In this document: piece by piece, positions 54,125 through 63,194 of the stretch | Position numbering within the stretch: the stretch's first letter is position 1 | How the letters are laid out: every line of letters begins with the position of its first letter | Origin: Weissella viridescens | GTDB lineage: Bacteria; Bacillota; Bacilli; Lactobacillales; Lactobacillaceae | Assembly (NCBI RefSeq): GCF_003862435.1 | Contig: NZ_RHGY01000001.1 | Span: 431,748-495,747 of the forward strand | Direction of reading: 5' to 3' | Length of the DNA stretch: 64,000 nucleotides | Position numbers and translations under genes: made by a program | Notes under the pieces: model-generated | The model's database searches: none | What the model was told of the DNA's origin: nothing | What the model saw: the letters and a program-made list of their open reading frames with translations, nothing else

Positions 54125-54649
54125 ATGAAATATTTTTTTAAAAAATGTGGTCTTGTCTTGGTGTGGGCGTTCATCGGATTCTTTGCGTATCAGTTTTTGA
54201 GCGTATCGATTAAAGTTCCTAATACCATGTTGACGTTGGAGCCTGCTGTCTTAGGATTGTCCTCACTATTTATGGGACCAATTGGTACGATGGGGGTAGG
54301 CTTCATCAGTCACTTCCTGTATGACAGTCTAAATTATTCAACGGTTTGGTGGACTTGGATTATTGCCGAAAGTGTCGCGGGGTTGATGCTGGGCTTAGTA
54401 TCACGGCGTTTGGAACTCCTGACACGACAATTAAGTGTGAAACAAATTGTGCAATTTAACTTTTGGCAAGCTCTCGTGAATTTCTTGGCGTGGGGTCTGA
54501 TTGCACCTCTAGGAGATTATTTGATCTATAAGTCTAGCTTATCGTTTGTCTTCCATCAGGGACTGACCATTGCCATTATGAATACATTAGTGATTGGCAT
54601 AGTTGTGAGCTTGTTTTTGTACTTTTATCATTATTTCTTTAAATCATAA
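54125..54649 (+). CDS. ECF transporter S component, UPF0397-like
   Basis: The 174-residue membrane protein has five or six hydrophobic segments and the block order of UPF0397 S components: VPNTMLTLEPAVLGLSSLF, GPIGTMGVGFISHFLYDSL, WWTWIIAESVAGLMLGL and FNFWQALVNFLAWGLIAPL. S components bind a vitamin or other micronutrient and share EcfA-EcfA'-EcfT modules encoded elsewhere. None is next to it, so it should use a shared module. No riboswitch is seen upstream, so the substrate remains unknown. It sits 3 bp after the unknown gene. Confidence 0.78.
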   Translation: MKYFFKKCGLVLVWAFIGFFAYQFLSVSIKVPNTMLTLEPAVLGLSSLFMGPIGTMGVGFISHFLYDSLNYSTVWWTWIIAESVAGLMLGLVSRRLELLTRQLSVKQIVQFNFWQALVNFLAWGLIAPLGDYLIYKSSLSFVFHQGLTIAIMNTLVIGIVVSLFLYFYHYFFKS

Positions 54650-54651
54650 CC

Positions 54652-54681
54652 GAATCGATGCACAGCATCGGTTCTTTTTTT
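54652..54681 (+). terminator. Intrinsic terminator
   Basis: GAATCGATGC pairs with GCATCGGTTC around a two- to three-base loop and is followed by seven Ts. Confidence 0.88.
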
Positions 54682-54760
54682 GTGGACTGTGAATGTCAGA
54701 CCCCTGAAAAGTATGATAAAATTAGCGCATATAACTAAATAAATGACGGGGTGAAGATGA

Positions 54761-55651
54761 ATGGCTGAACTAATTGATGGACGTTTAATTGCAAAAGAAC
54801 TACGTGCGGCAGTTAAGGCACAAGTTGAGATCTTAAAGGGCTACGATGTTGTTCCGGGCTTAGCAGTAATTCTTGTTGGGGATGATCCCGCCAGTGAAAT
54901 TTATGTACGCAATAAGGGCCGTGCGGCTGAAAAAGTGGGTGTAGCAGCGCAAACAATCCGTTACGATGCTGACTTGAGTGAAGCTGAAGTGATTGCAAAG
55001 ATTGGCGAATTGAATGCAGATCCTGCGATTGATGCGATTTTGGTGCAGAGTCCCTTGCCTGAACATATGAATGAACAACATATTCAAGAAGCAATCTTAC
55101 CGGAAAAAGATGTTGACGGATTCCACCCTGAAAATGTTGGAAAGTTATTTGCAAATCGCCATGGCTTTTTCCCGATTGCTAACACCCCACGAGGTGTGAT
55201 GACGATGTTGCATCACGAAAATGTGGCGCTTTCTGGTAAAAATGCGGTCGTAGTTGGCCGTTCAGTGTTAGTTGGTACGCCTATGTTTGCCTTGCTTCAA
55301 CGTGAGAATGCCACCGTCAGCCTATTACATAAATACACACCTGATGCATTACGTCACCAGCTCTTGCGTCAAGCCGACGTCATTGTTGTTGCAACCGGTG
55401 TGCCAGAATTGATTCAAGCTGAAGACGTCCAACCTGGTGCCGTTGTGATTGATGTTGGCATCAACCGGATGGCAGATGGTCACTTGGTTGGAGACGTTGA
55501 CTTTGAAGCCGTCGAACCAATTGCCGGTAAGATTACGCCAGTTCCTGGTGGGGTTGGACCGATGACGATTGCCACGCTTTTGGAAACAACCGTTGAATTA
55601 GCAGCCCAACATCATGATGTAACCTTGGAGGCAGGATGGCAGAATATTTAA
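54761..55651 (+). CDS. folD: Bifunctional methylene-THF dehydrogenase / methenyl-THF cyclohydrolase FolD
   Basis: FolD interconverts one-carbon folates for purine and formyl-Met synthesis. The 296-residue protein has VILVGDDPASEIYVRNKGRA with the active-site Tyr and following Lys region, VQSPLPEHMNEQ, DVDGFHPENVGKL, the NADP site VVGRSVLVGTPM and TPVPGGVGPMTIATLLE. GGGGTGAAG precedes the ATG. It overlaps xseA by 16 bp and starts the folD-xseA-xseB-ispA-tlyA-argR-recN run common in Firmicutes. Confidence 0.97.
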   Translation: MAELIDGRLIAKELRAAVKAQVEILKGYDVVPGLAVILVGDDPASEIYVRNKGRAAEKVGVAAQTIRYDADLSEAEVIAKIGELNADPAIDAILVQSPLPEHMNEQHIQEAILPEKDVDGFHPENVGKLFANRHGFFPIANTPRGVMTMLHHENVALSGKNAVVVGRSVLVGTPMFALLQRENATVSLLHKYTPDALRHQLLRQADVIVVATGVPELIQAEDVQPGAVVIDVGINRMADGHLVGDVDFEAVEPIAGKITPVPGGVGPMTIATLLETTVELAAQHHDVTLEAGWQNI

Positions 55652-56973
55652 GCGTTTCGGTTTTAACGCAGTACCTCAAACGCAAATTTACAGCAGATCC
55701 TTATTTAAAACGTGTTTACGTCACAGGTGAAATTTCAAATTTCCGTCCACGGCGGGGACACCAATATTTTTCACTTAAAGATGAAACAGCAGTAATTAAT
55801 GCCACAATGTTTAAAAACGTGTTTGACAAATTGGCCTTTCAACTCGAACCCGGAATGAAGGTCAATGTTGTGGGACACCTTGACCTATACGGGCCCAACG
55901 GCTCATATAGTCTTATCGTTGAAAAGATTGAACCCGATGGCGTTGGTGCATTATATCAAGCATATGAGCAATTGAAGCAAAAGTTACAGCAAGAAGGCTT
56001 ATTCAATCAGCTGCAACGGCCTATTCCGCGTTTCCCCCAAAAGATTGCAGTGATTACATCACCTAGTGGGGCTGTGATTCGTGATATTTTAACTACCGTG
56101 CAACGTCGCTATCCAATTGCTGAAGTAGATTTATATCCCGCTGTGGTACAAGGCGAGAACGCTGTACCATCATTGATTAAACAGCTAAAAGCAGTGGCCA
56201 AACGCTCTGATATTGATGTGTTAATTATTGGTCGTGGCGGTGGCTCAATTGAAGACCTCTGGGCCTTTAATGATGAGTCACTCGCCCGTGAAATGCTGAA
56301 GATGCCAATGCCGATTATTAGTTCAGTTGGGCATGAAACGGACACGACCATTGCTGATTATATTGCAGATCAACGTGCAGCAACGCCAACAGCCGCTGCT
56401 GAAATAGCAACGCCACTTAAGCTAACGGATATTTGGCAAGGATTACAGCAGTATGATCAACGTTTGTATGCTCAGATGCAGCGCCAAATTACGCAGGCGA
56501 ATGAACGTTATCAACGTGTGGCAACAAGTTATGTCTTAACGCAGCCGCAACGCTTGTATGAAGGATATCTACAACGTGTAGACCTTGCTCAAAAATCATT
56601 AGTCCAAGCAATGACACGGACATTTGAGACCAAACGCTATGAAACTAACACGGTGATTAGTCAGCTGGTCCCTGCCATGTCACAGCTAGTTGATGCAAAA
56701 CGTTATGAAACGAATGCGGTGGTTAACCGGCTTACGCCAGCAATGCGCCAGACACTTGAACGGGCTGAGCAAAGCACTGCTAAAGCCGTGGCAGGTTTGC
56801 AGTTGGTGAGTCCACTGTCAATTTTGGCACGTGGTTACGGCCTAGTTGAAAAAGATGGCAGAATTATGCGCAGCGCTAATGAGTTACGTGTGGATGACAT
56901 GGTTGACATTCGTTTAGCTGATGGGACTGTGCAAGCTCAGATAAAAACAATTGGAGATACAGATGACAGATAA
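55636..56973 (+). CDS. xseA: Exodeoxyribonuclease VII large subunit
   Basis: XseA degrades single-stranded DNA together with XseB. The 445-residue protein begins with an OB-fold (VYVTGEISNFRPRRGHQYFSL), then the nuclease core with GRGGGSIEDLWAFNDE and SSVGHETDTTIADYIADQRA, followed by long coiled helices that bind XseB and a C-terminal strand region. GGAGGCAGG precedes the ATG inside folD. It overlaps xseB by 11 bp. Confidence 0.96.
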   Translation: MAEYLSVSVLTQYLKRKFTADPYLKRVYVTGEISNFRPRRGHQYFSLKDETAVINATMFKNVFDKLAFQLEPGMKVNVVGHLDLYGPNGSYSLIVEKIEPDGVGALYQAYEQLKQKLQQEGLFNQLQRPIPRFPQKIAVITSPSGAVIRDILTTVQRRYPIAEVDLYPAVVQGENAVPSLIKQLKAVAKRSDIDVLIIGRGGGSIEDLWAFNDESLAREMLKMPMPIISSVGHETDTTIADYIADQRAATPTAAAEIATPLKLTDIWQGLQQYDQRLYAQMQRQITQANERYQRVATSYVLTQPQRLYEGYLQRVDLAQKSLVQAMTRTFETKRYETNTVISQLVPAMSQLVDAKRYETNAVVNRLTPAMRQTLERAEQSTAKAVAGLQLVSPLSILARGYGLVEKDGRIMRSANELRVDDMVDIRLADGTVQAQIKTIGDTDDR

Positions 56974-57184
56974 GCCAACTTTCGAAGAAAACTTAACGAA
57001 ACTCGAACAAATTGTGACGCAGCTTGAAAAAGGGGATGTTCCTTTGGAAGAGGCCTTGGCGCAATTTGAAACTGGGATTCAGTTAAGCCAAACGTTACAG
57101 AAAACACTGCAGTCAGCCGAACAAAGTTTAGCTAAAATCGTTGACGATAATGGCGAAACAACTGACTTTACCCCTGAAGGATAA
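56963..57184 (+). CDS. xseB: Exodeoxyribonuclease VII small subunit
   Basis: The 73-residue helical protein has the family motif FEENLTKLEQIVTQLEKGD and VPLEEALAQFETGIQL, which wraps XseA helices. GGAG lies before the ATG at 56963, within the end of xseA; an in-frame ATG at 56951 has no ribosome site. ispA starts 3 bp after its stop. Confidence 0.95.
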   Translation: MTDKPTFEENLTKLEQIVTQLEKGDVPLEEALAQFETGIQLSQTLQKTLQSAEQSLAKIVDDNGETTDFTPEG

Positions 57185-57187
57185 TAT

Positions 57188-58057
57188 ATGGACTTAATCA
57201 CTTTTCAAAATAGTTGGGTTCCGAAAATTCAAACACAACTTGCAAATCAAATTGCGACAGACGTGGAGCAACCAGACTTACAGGCGGCCATGCGTTATGC
57301 AGTTTTAGCGGGTGGTAAGCGTCTGCGTCCCTTGCTGACTATCGCTGTTTTGGAAACCTTTGACGTGCCAGCAGAGCCACTTTTACAGGCGACAGATGCA
57401 ATTGAATTGGTGCATAGTTATAGTTTAATTCATGATGATTTGCCGGCCATGGATGATGATCAAGAACGGCGTGGACAACCAACCACACATGTGAAGTTTG
57501 GTGAGGATCTCGCCATTTTAGCTGGGGATGCACTCCAGCCATTAGCGTTCCAATGGTTGAGTCAAACAGAACCTCTCTCAGTGGATCAACGTTTAAAACT
57601 GGTGCAACAGTTGGCACAAGCCGCTGGTGGGAATGGTATGGTTGGCGGACAAGTGCTCGATATGCAATATACCGGCGCTGATACGGTCACTTTGGCACAA
57701 GCAACCCAAGTCCACGAACTAAAAACAGGGGCCCTATTGCGGTATAGTCTGGTGGCTGGAGGAATTATGGCTGACGTCGACCAACTGACCTTAACTGCCC
57801 TTGATCAATTTGGACGTGCTTTTGGATTGGGCTTTCAAATTAAAGATGATCTTGATGATTTGGGACAGGATGATGGTGCAGATAAACAAGCCTATCCAAC
57901 AATCCTCACGGTTCCTGGGGCCGTGGCAGCTTTGCAAGATCAAGTTGATGAGGCGCGTTCGGCCTTAGACCAAATCAAAGAACATTGCCAAGTCTCAACC
58001 GACTTATTGAATAGCTTTTTACAGTATTTTGACGCAACATTGGAGAAAAAATGGTAG
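57188..58057 (+). CDS. ispA: Polyprenyl (farnesyl/geranylgeranyl) diphosphate synthase
   Basis: IspA condenses C5 isoprenoid units to make farnesyl diphosphate for undecaprenyl and quinone side chains. The 289-residue protein has GGKRLRPLL, the first aspartate-rich motif HDDLPAMDDD, the GQPTTH turn, QVHELKTGALL and the second motif FQIKDDLDD. It lies between xseB and tlyA, overlapping tlyA by 7 bp, and could also supply precursors for the menaquinone route whose genes are in this window; that link is inference. Confidence 0.95.
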   Translation: MDLITFQNSWVPKIQTQLANQIATDVEQPDLQAAMRYAVLAGGKRLRPLLTIAVLETFDVPAEPLLQATDAIELVHSYSLIHDDLPAMDDDQERRGQPTTHVKFGEDLAILAGDALQPLAFQWLSQTEPLSVDQRLKLVQQLAQAAGGNGMVGGQVLDMQYTGADTVTLAQATQVHELKTGALLRYSLVAGGIMADVDQLTLTALDQFGRAFGLGFQIKDDLDDLGQDDGADKQAYPTILTVPGAVAALQDQVDEARSALDQIKEHCQVSTDLLNSFLQYFDATLEKKW

Positions 58058-58881
58058 TAGAAAAAGAACGCGTGGACGTATTAGCCGTCCAACAAGGATT
58101 ATTTACCTCACGTGAACAAGCCAAACGGGCGATTATGGCGGGGGAAATTCTGGGTGAAAATGAACAACGAATGGATAAAGCTGGTGAAAAAATTCCAGTG
58201 ACAGTTGATTTACACTTGAAGGGTGCCCCAATGCCTTACGTTTCGCGTGGCGGGTTTAAATTAGAAAAAGCGATTGAAGTCTTTAACTTAGATTTCACCG
58301 ATAAAATTGTTTTAGATATTGGGTCATCAACAGGTGGGTTTACTGACGTTGCGTTACAAAATGGCGCCAAAAAGGTCTATGCCTTGGATGTTGGGACAAA
58401 TCAATTAGTCTGGAAATTACGTTCAGATGAACGAGTTGTGGTGATGGAAAATACAAATTTCCGGTATGCCACATTGCCTGATTTTACTGAAGGTCAACCT
58501 GAAATTGCGACCATCGACGTGTCGTTCATTTCACTTAACCTAATCCTGCCGCCACTTTCTAAGATTTTAAAAGCAGGTGGTAGTGTGGCCACGTTGATTA
58601 AGCCACAATTTGAAGCTGGCCGTGAAGCTGTCGGTAAACATGGGATTGTTAAAGATGCCCAAACCCATTTAAATGTCATTAATCAAGTTGCAGCATATGC
58701 CCAAGAAAATGGCTTTAGTCTAACTGGCCTTGATTATTCACCAATTAAGGGTGGGTCAGGTAATATTGAATTTTTGGCCCACCTTGTATTAGATGGTGGT
58801 GCTAGCACGATGGATGCACAAAATCGTCAAGCTGTAGTTGACCGTGCCCATGAACAATTAAATGCACATCGTGAGGGCTAA
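58051..58881 (+). CDS. tlyA: TlyA family rRNA 2'-O-methyltransferase
   Basis: The 276-residue protein joins an N-terminal S4 RNA-binding domain (RVDVLAVQQGLFTSREQAKR) to an FtsJ-like methyltransferase domain with VLDIGSSTGGFTDVALQNGA (SAM loop), YALDVGTNQLVWKL and IDVSFISLNLILPPL; the K-D-K-E type residues fit RNA 2'-O-methylation. TlyA methylates 16S and/or 23S rRNA in mycobacteria; the target here is not proven. Its start overlaps ispA. Confidence 0.93.
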   Translation: MVVEKERVDVLAVQQGLFTSREQAKRAIMAGEILGENEQRMDKAGEKIPVTVDLHLKGAPMPYVSRGGFKLEKAIEVFNLDFTDKIVLDIGSSTGGFTDVALQNGAKKVYALDVGTNQLVWKLRSDERVVVMENTNFRYATLPDFTEGQPEIATIDVSFISLNLILPPLSKILKAGGSVATLIKPQFEAGREAVGKHGIVKDAQTHLNVINQVAAYAQENGFSLTGLDYSPIKGGSGNIEFLAHLVLDGGASTMDAQNRQAVVDRAHEQLNAHREG

Positions 58882-58884
58882 TTG

Positions 58885-59322
58885 ATGAAGAAGAATAAAG
58901 CTGAACGTCAAGCAGCTATTCGCCAATTAGTTGAAACTGCTGACATTCGACGTCAAGAAGACCTCGTGGATGCCTTAAATGCGGAAGGTTGGCAAGTTAC
59001 GCAAGCAACGATCTCGCGTGATATTGCAGAAATGCAGTTAATTAAAGTGCCGCAAAACGATGGGACCTTTCGCTATGCGGTGATGGAAAGTGATAGTTCG
59101 CTGGATCAGTTGAAAGCAATTTTAAATGAAACTGGGACGAAGGTTGCGACACAAAATAATTTGGTTTTTATTGATGTCCTTCCAGGATCCGGCCCAGCAT
59201 TAAAGACGGCAATTACGGCCGTTAATTTTCAAGAAGTTTTTGGCACGATGAGTGATGATGCAAGTGTGCTAATTGTTTTAAAAACGGATGTTAAGGGTGC
59301 AGATTTCATGCAACAATTCTAA
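58885..59322 (+). CDS. argR: Arginine repressor family regulator ArgR/AhrC
   Basis: The 145-residue protein has an N-terminal winged helix (RQEDLVDALNAEGWQVTQATISRDIAEM) and a C-terminal hexamerisation domain (VLPGSGPALKTAITAVNF). Family members sense L-arginine and control its synthesis or breakdown. The arginine-binding segment reads GTMSDDAS where GTxAGDDT is usual; the two Asp are kept. GTGAGGG precedes ATG 58885. Its place between tlyA and recN is conserved in Firmicutes. Confidence 0.93.
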   Translation: MKKNKAERQAAIRQLVETADIRRQEDLVDALNAEGWQVTQATISRDIAEMQLIKVPQNDGTFRYAVMESDSSLDQLKAILNETGTKVATQNNLVFIDVLPGSGPALKTAITAVNFQEVFGTMSDDASVLIVLKTDVKGADFMQQF

Positions 59323-59358
59323 AAGACATCCCAGTTTGGGAAAGAAAGGGGGCAAATC

Positions 59359-61047
59359 ATGTTACAAGAACTTTCAATTCAAAATTTTGCGATTATTCCA
59401 AAGCTTAATTTGAGTTTTGAACCAGGGATGACTGTTTTAACTGGTGAAACTGGGGCTGGAAAGTCCATCATTATTGATGCGGTGGGTTTGCTGACTGGTG
59501 GACGTGGGTCACAAGATTATATTCGTGAAGGTGCTGATAAAGCAGTCTTGCAGGGCTTGATTGATGTTGATAACCCAGATCGACTGGTCCCTGTCTTAGA
59601 AAAATATGGGATTGAAATGGATGATCAACAGTTGCTAATCCATCGAGAGTTACATCGCAATGGGCGCAATGTCATTCGCATTAATGGGACTCTCCTCAAC
59701 GCAACCGCACTCAAAGAGGTTGGCAATCACCTTGTTGATATCCATGGTCAAAATGAACATCAAGCGTTGATGCAAGTCGATCAACATCTTAAGTTGTTAG
59801 ATGAATATGCAGCTAACACATTAGCTGAACCCAAAGCGGCTTATGACAAAGCATACGCAGAGTACCAACAACTTGATAAAACGCTCCGTGATCGACGTGA
59901 AAATGAGCAAGCATGGGCTCAGCGCATGGATATGCTCACTTTTCAAAGCGAAGAGCTCAAAGCAGCTGACCTGCAATTAGGTGAAGAAAAAAAGCTGGAA
60001 GATGAATACCAAGAACTATCGAATTATCAGGACGTCCTGGAGGCCCTTGCTAAATCACACGAGGTTTTAGATGGTGATTGGGGAGGTAACGGCTTTGAGA
60101 GTATCTCAACTGCCCTGGGTGCACTAGAGAATATCGAAGAATTTGGATCACGCTATAAAAAGTTAGCTGAAAGCATGCGTGAAATCTTTTATAGTTTGCA
60201 AGACGTGTCTTCCGAGATTGAATCTGTTCATGATGGCTTGGAATTTGATGCTGAACGACTTAAATATGTCGACGAACGCTTAAATTTGATTCGGACATTG
60301 GAACAAAAGTACGGGGCCACGATTGCAGATGTATTGGCCCATCAAGAAAAAGTTGAAGCACAATTAGCGGAGATGGGTGGACCACAACAATCAACGGCTG
60401 AATTGGAAGAACAAACCAATCAAGCCTTTAATCGAGCGCAAACATTAGCAAACCAACTCCATACAATTCGACAAACAGCGGCTCTTGAACTTGCGCAACG
60501 CATTCATGAGCAGTTAAAAGACCTTTATATGGAAAAGGCGGTTTTCTCAGTCAAGCTAACACAAACAGAACAGCTAAATGCTGATGGAAACGATACTGCA
60601 GAATTTTACATTCAGACTAATCCGGGTGAGAGTGCTAAACCACTGGTTAAGATTGCCTCTGGTGGGGAACTGTCACGCATGATGTTAGCGATGAAGATGA
60701 TTTTCTCTCGTGAGCAAGGTGTCACTTCAATTATTTTCGATGAGGTCGATACTGGGGTGTCGGGGCGTGTGGCACAAGCGATTGCTGAAAAGATTTCTGA
60801 CATCGGTCGCCATTCACAAGTACTGACAATCACCCATTTGCCACAAGTGGCTGCTGTGGCTGATCATCATGATTTCATTGAAAAGAGTATTCATGATGGC
60901 CGGACTGAAACCACAGTCGTTAAACTTTCAGAAGATGCACGCGTTGACGAAATTGCGCGTATGCTTTCTGGGGATGAACTAACGGATGCCGCTCGTGAAA
61001 ATGCACGAGACTTAATTGCACGTGAACATGCGCGTCGCAATCAATAG
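59359..61047 (+). CDS. recN: DNA repair protein RecN
   Basis: RecN is an SMC-like ATPase that acts early at double-strand breaks. The 562-residue protein has Walker A TGETGAGKSIIIDA, a long pair of helices forming a short coiled coil (about residues 155-365), the signature IASGGELSRMMLAMK and Walker B SIIFDEVDTGVSG. GGGGCAAATC precedes the ATG. It ends the folD-to-recN operon. Confidence 0.96.
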   Translation: MLQELSIQNFAIIPKLNLSFEPGMTVLTGETGAGKSIIIDAVGLLTGGRGSQDYIREGADKAVLQGLIDVDNPDRLVPVLEKYGIEMDDQQLLIHRELHRNGRNVIRINGTLLNATALKEVGNHLVDIHGQNEHQALMQVDQHLKLLDEYAANTLAEPKAAYDKAYAEYQQLDKTLRDRRENEQAWAQRMDMLTFQSEELKAADLQLGEEKKLEDEYQELSNYQDVLEALAKSHEVLDGDWGGNGFESISTALGALENIEEFGSRYKKLAESMREIFYSLQDVSSEIESVHDGLEFDAERLKYVDERLNLIRTLEQKYGATIADVLAHQEKVEAQLAEMGGPQQSTAELEEQTNQAFNRAQTLANQLHTIRQTAALELAQRIHEQLKDLYMEKAVFSVKLTQTEQLNADGNDTAEFYIQTNPGESAKPLVKIASGGELSRMMLAMKMIFSREQGVTSIIFDEVDTGVSGRVAQAIAEKISDIGRHSQVLTITHLPQVAAVADHHDFIEKSIHDGRTETTVVKLSEDARVDEIARMLSGDELTDAARENARDLIAREHARRNQ

Positions 61048-61053
61048 ACTGAG

Positions 61054-61082
61054 TTGTCAAATCGGGGTAAACCGAGTACAAT
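61054..61082 (+). promoter_or_regulatory. Promoter of gmk-rpoZ
   Basis: TTGTCA (61054-61059) and TACAAT (61077-61082) are 17 bp apart. The spacer holds the small inverted repeat TCGGGGTAAACCGA. Confidence 0.6.
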
Positions 61083-61118
61083 TATTAAATACTTAAGTTG
61101 AAAAGGGAGTAACAAAGC

Positions 61119-61739
61119 ATGAAGCGTGGTGTTTTAATCGTATTATCTGGCCCATCTGGCGTTGGAAAAGGAACTGTTCGAAAAGCATTGTTTGAAGAAC
61201 CAGACGTTGATTTTCAATATTCAATTTCAATGACCACTCGTCATCCACGTGATGGTGAAGTTGATGGTGAAGACTATTTTTTTGTTACTCGTGATGAATT
61301 TGAACGTAAGATTCAAGACGGTGAAATGTTGGAGTATGCTGAATACGTAGGTAATTACTATGGGACACCGAAGTCATTTATCGATGATTCATTAGCAGCT
61401 GGAAAAGACGTTTTGCTTGAGATAGAAGTGCAAGGTGCGTTGCAAGTTAAAGAAAAGATGCCAGAAGGTGCCTACATTTTCTTGACGCCACCAGATTTGC
61501 AAGCACTGAAAGATCGATTGATTATGCGTGGAACTGAGCAGCCAGAGGTTATCGAACGACGCGTTCATGCGGCAACAAAGGAAATTCAAATGATGGCTAA
61601 TTATGATTATGCTGTTGTTAATGATGAAGTGCCTTTGGCGGTGCAACGCATTAAAGATATTATTAAAGTTGAACGACTACGGGTTAACCGCGTGTTGCCT
61701 GAATACAATGCAATGATTGAGGAGCTGGAAGAATCATGA
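61119..61739 (+). CDS. gmk: Guanylate kinase
   Basis: Gmk phosphorylates GMP to GDP. The 206-residue protein has the P-loop [16 protein letters not shown], the GMP-binding stretch [22 protein letters not shown] and [22 protein letters not shown] precedes the ATG. It overlaps rpoZ by 4 bp, the usual Firmicutes pairing. Confidence 0.97.
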   Translation: MKRGVLIVLSGPSGVGKGTVRKALFEEPDVDFQYSISMTTRHPRDGEVDGEDYFFVTRDEFERKIQDGEMLEYAEYVGNYYGTPKSFIDDSLAAGKDVLLEIEVQGALQVKEKMPEGAYIFLTPPDLQALKDRLIMRGTEQPEVIERRVHAATKEIQMMANYDYAVVNDEVPLAVQRIKDIIKVERLRVNRVLPEYNAMIEELEES

Positions 61740-61951
61740 TTTTATATCCATCTGTTGATAAATTATTAGAACGTGTTGATTCACGTTACAAGTTGATTGC
61801 TTTGGGTGCTAAGCGTGCCCATGAATTGGAGCAAGGTGCTTTACCTACTTTGCCAGAATTTGAATCTGTAAAGCCAATTGGTAAGGCTTTTGAAGAAATC
61901 GAAGCTGGAAACGTAGTTATTGATCCAACTCCTGCAAAGTTAGACGACTAA
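61736..61951 (+). CDS. rpoZ: RNA polymerase omega subunit
   Basis: Omega assists RNA polymerase assembly. The 71-residue protein has the family core [22 protein letters not shown] and [17 protein letters not shown]. It starts within the end of gmk behind GGAG and ends at a strong terminator. In Bacillus coaBC and priA follow; here they do not. Confidence 0.94.
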   Translation: MILYPSVDKLLERVDSRYKLIALGAKRAHELEQGALPTLPEFESVKPIGKAFEEIEAGNVVIDPTPAKLDD

Positions 61952-61987
61952 AAAGCAAGCTGATTCTGTCAGCTTGCTTTTTTTTTT
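61951..61987 (+). terminator. Intrinsic terminator of gmk-rpoZ
   Basis: AAAAGCAAGCTGA and TCAGCTTGCTTTT form a perfect 13-bp stem with a long T run. Confidence 0.93.
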
Positions 61988-62079
61988 GCAAAAAGATTTA
62001 AACGTCATTAACAGAGGTAGGTTAAATGTTTTGAGATAGTAACTTTTAGTAGGCACCATGCAGTGTTCTAACGATAGTA

Positions 62080-62088
62080 TGATATAAT
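62080..62088 (+). promoter_or_regulatory. Extended -10 promoter of the cyclophilin gene
   Basis: TGA precedes TATAAT (62083-62088), 50 bp before the start codon; the -35 region is weak. Confidence 0.55.
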
Positions 62089-62137
62089 CTAATCAAAAGA
62101 AACGATAGAAATTTATGGATTTTTGAGGAGTACATTA

Positions 62138-62722
62138 ATGACATTACTACAAGCACAAGCAGAGACAATTGAAGGACCAGTTGCGCAATTTGAAACAACT
62201 AAAGGTATTATCAAGTTCCGTCTATTTCCTGAACAAGCCCCCAAGACTGTTGAAAACTTTATGGGACTAATTGAGGATCATTACTATGACGGTACGATTT
62301 TCCACCGTGTTATTGCCGACTTTATGCTTCAAGGTGGTGACCCAAGTGGTACCGGAATGGGTGGGACTTCCATTTACGGTAAAAAGTTTAACGATGAGTT
62401 TTCAAGTGAGTTGTTTAACTTCCGTGGTGCGCTATCAATGGCCAATTCAGGGCCTAACACAAATGGCTCACAATTCTTTATTGTGCAAGCCACACGTGTA
62501 CCCGCTAAGATGCTTCGTTCACTCAAGGGTGAAGATTCTGATGAAGTTATTGATTACTACGCTCAAAATGGTGGAACACCATGGTTAGATGGACATCACA
62601 CAGTCTTCGGTCAAGTGATTGAGGGAATGGATGTTGTCGATGCCATTGCTAAGACAAAGGTTGACTACGCTGATAAGCCTAAAGAAAAAATTGAAATTAT
62701 CAAGGCAACGATTGCCGACTAA
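62138..62722 (+). CDS. ppiB: Peptidyl-prolyl cis-trans isomerase, cyclophilin type
   Basis: The 194-residue protein is a single cytosolic cyclophilin domain with FHRVIADFMLQGGDPSGTG (catalytic Arg, Phe and Gln), GALSMANSGPNTNGSQFFI and HHTVFGQVIEGMDVVDAI. It speeds proline isomerisation in folding proteins. GAGGAG precedes ATG 62138, so the in-frame start 15 bp upstream is rejected. No signal peptide is present. Confidence 0.95.
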   Translation: MTLLQAQAETIEGPVAQFETTKGIIKFRLFPEQAPKTVENFMGLIEDHYYDGTIFHRVIADFMLQGGDPSGTGMGGTSIYGKKFNDEFSSELFNFRGALSMANSGPNTNGSQFFIVQATRVPAKMLRSLKGEDSDEVIDYYAQNGGTPWLDGHHTVFGQVIEGMDVVDAIAKTKVDYADKPKEKIEIIKATIAD

Positions 62723-62779
62723 CTTTAAACAAACTCAGGGGGCCTCCCTGAATACATAAAAGTAACGATGGAGGAAATG

Positions 62780-63175
62780 ATGCGATATCGAATTGGAGAC
62801 ATCGTTGAAGGAACAGTGACTGGCTTACAACCATATGGCGCTTTCGTTCAATTAGATCAAACTACGCAGGGACTTGTTCACATATCAGAATGCCGTTCAG
62901 CCTATATCAAACAAGTTCAAGATGAGTTGAAGGTTGGACAAAAGATTCAAGTCATGATTTTAGACATTGATGAATATGATCAAAAAATCTCTCTATCACA
63001 AAGAAGCATTCAGGATTTACAGGATATTAAAGACGCTGATTTTACTGAAAAGCATAATTTTGAATCAACTTACCATGTATACTGGACAAATCAACATCTT
63101 AATATTGGGTTTGAAACGATTAAAAAACATTTAAATCAATCACTACAAGAAGCTTTAGTGAAATTACGACAATAA
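62780..63175 (+). CDS. S1 RNA-binding domain protein (YugI/CvfD-like)
   Basis: The 131-residue protein begins with an S1 domain: RIGDIVEGTVTGLQPYGAFV, GLVHISECR, LKVGQKIQVMILDIDEYDQKISLS. The C-terminal part (about residues 80-131) is helical and unassigned. This layout fits the general stress protein 13 (YugI) / CvfD group, which binds RNA and ribosomes. GGAGG suits ATG 62780 best among three nearby in-frame ATGs. A small hairpin without a T run (62735-62751) precedes it. Confidence 0.85.
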   Translation: MRYRIGDIVEGTVTGLQPYGAFVQLDQTTQGLVHISECRSAYIKQVQDELKVGQKIQVMILDIDEYDQKISLSQRSIQDLQDIKDADFTEKHNFESTYHVYWTNQHLNIGFETIKKHLNQSLQEALVKLRQ

Positions 63176-63194
63176 AATGGGGAGATGAAGTAAA

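Noticed and set aside
62735..62751. Hairpin TCAGGG/CCCTGA after the cyclophilin gene as a terminator.
   Set aside because: No T run follows; it is short and could at most slow or process the RNA.
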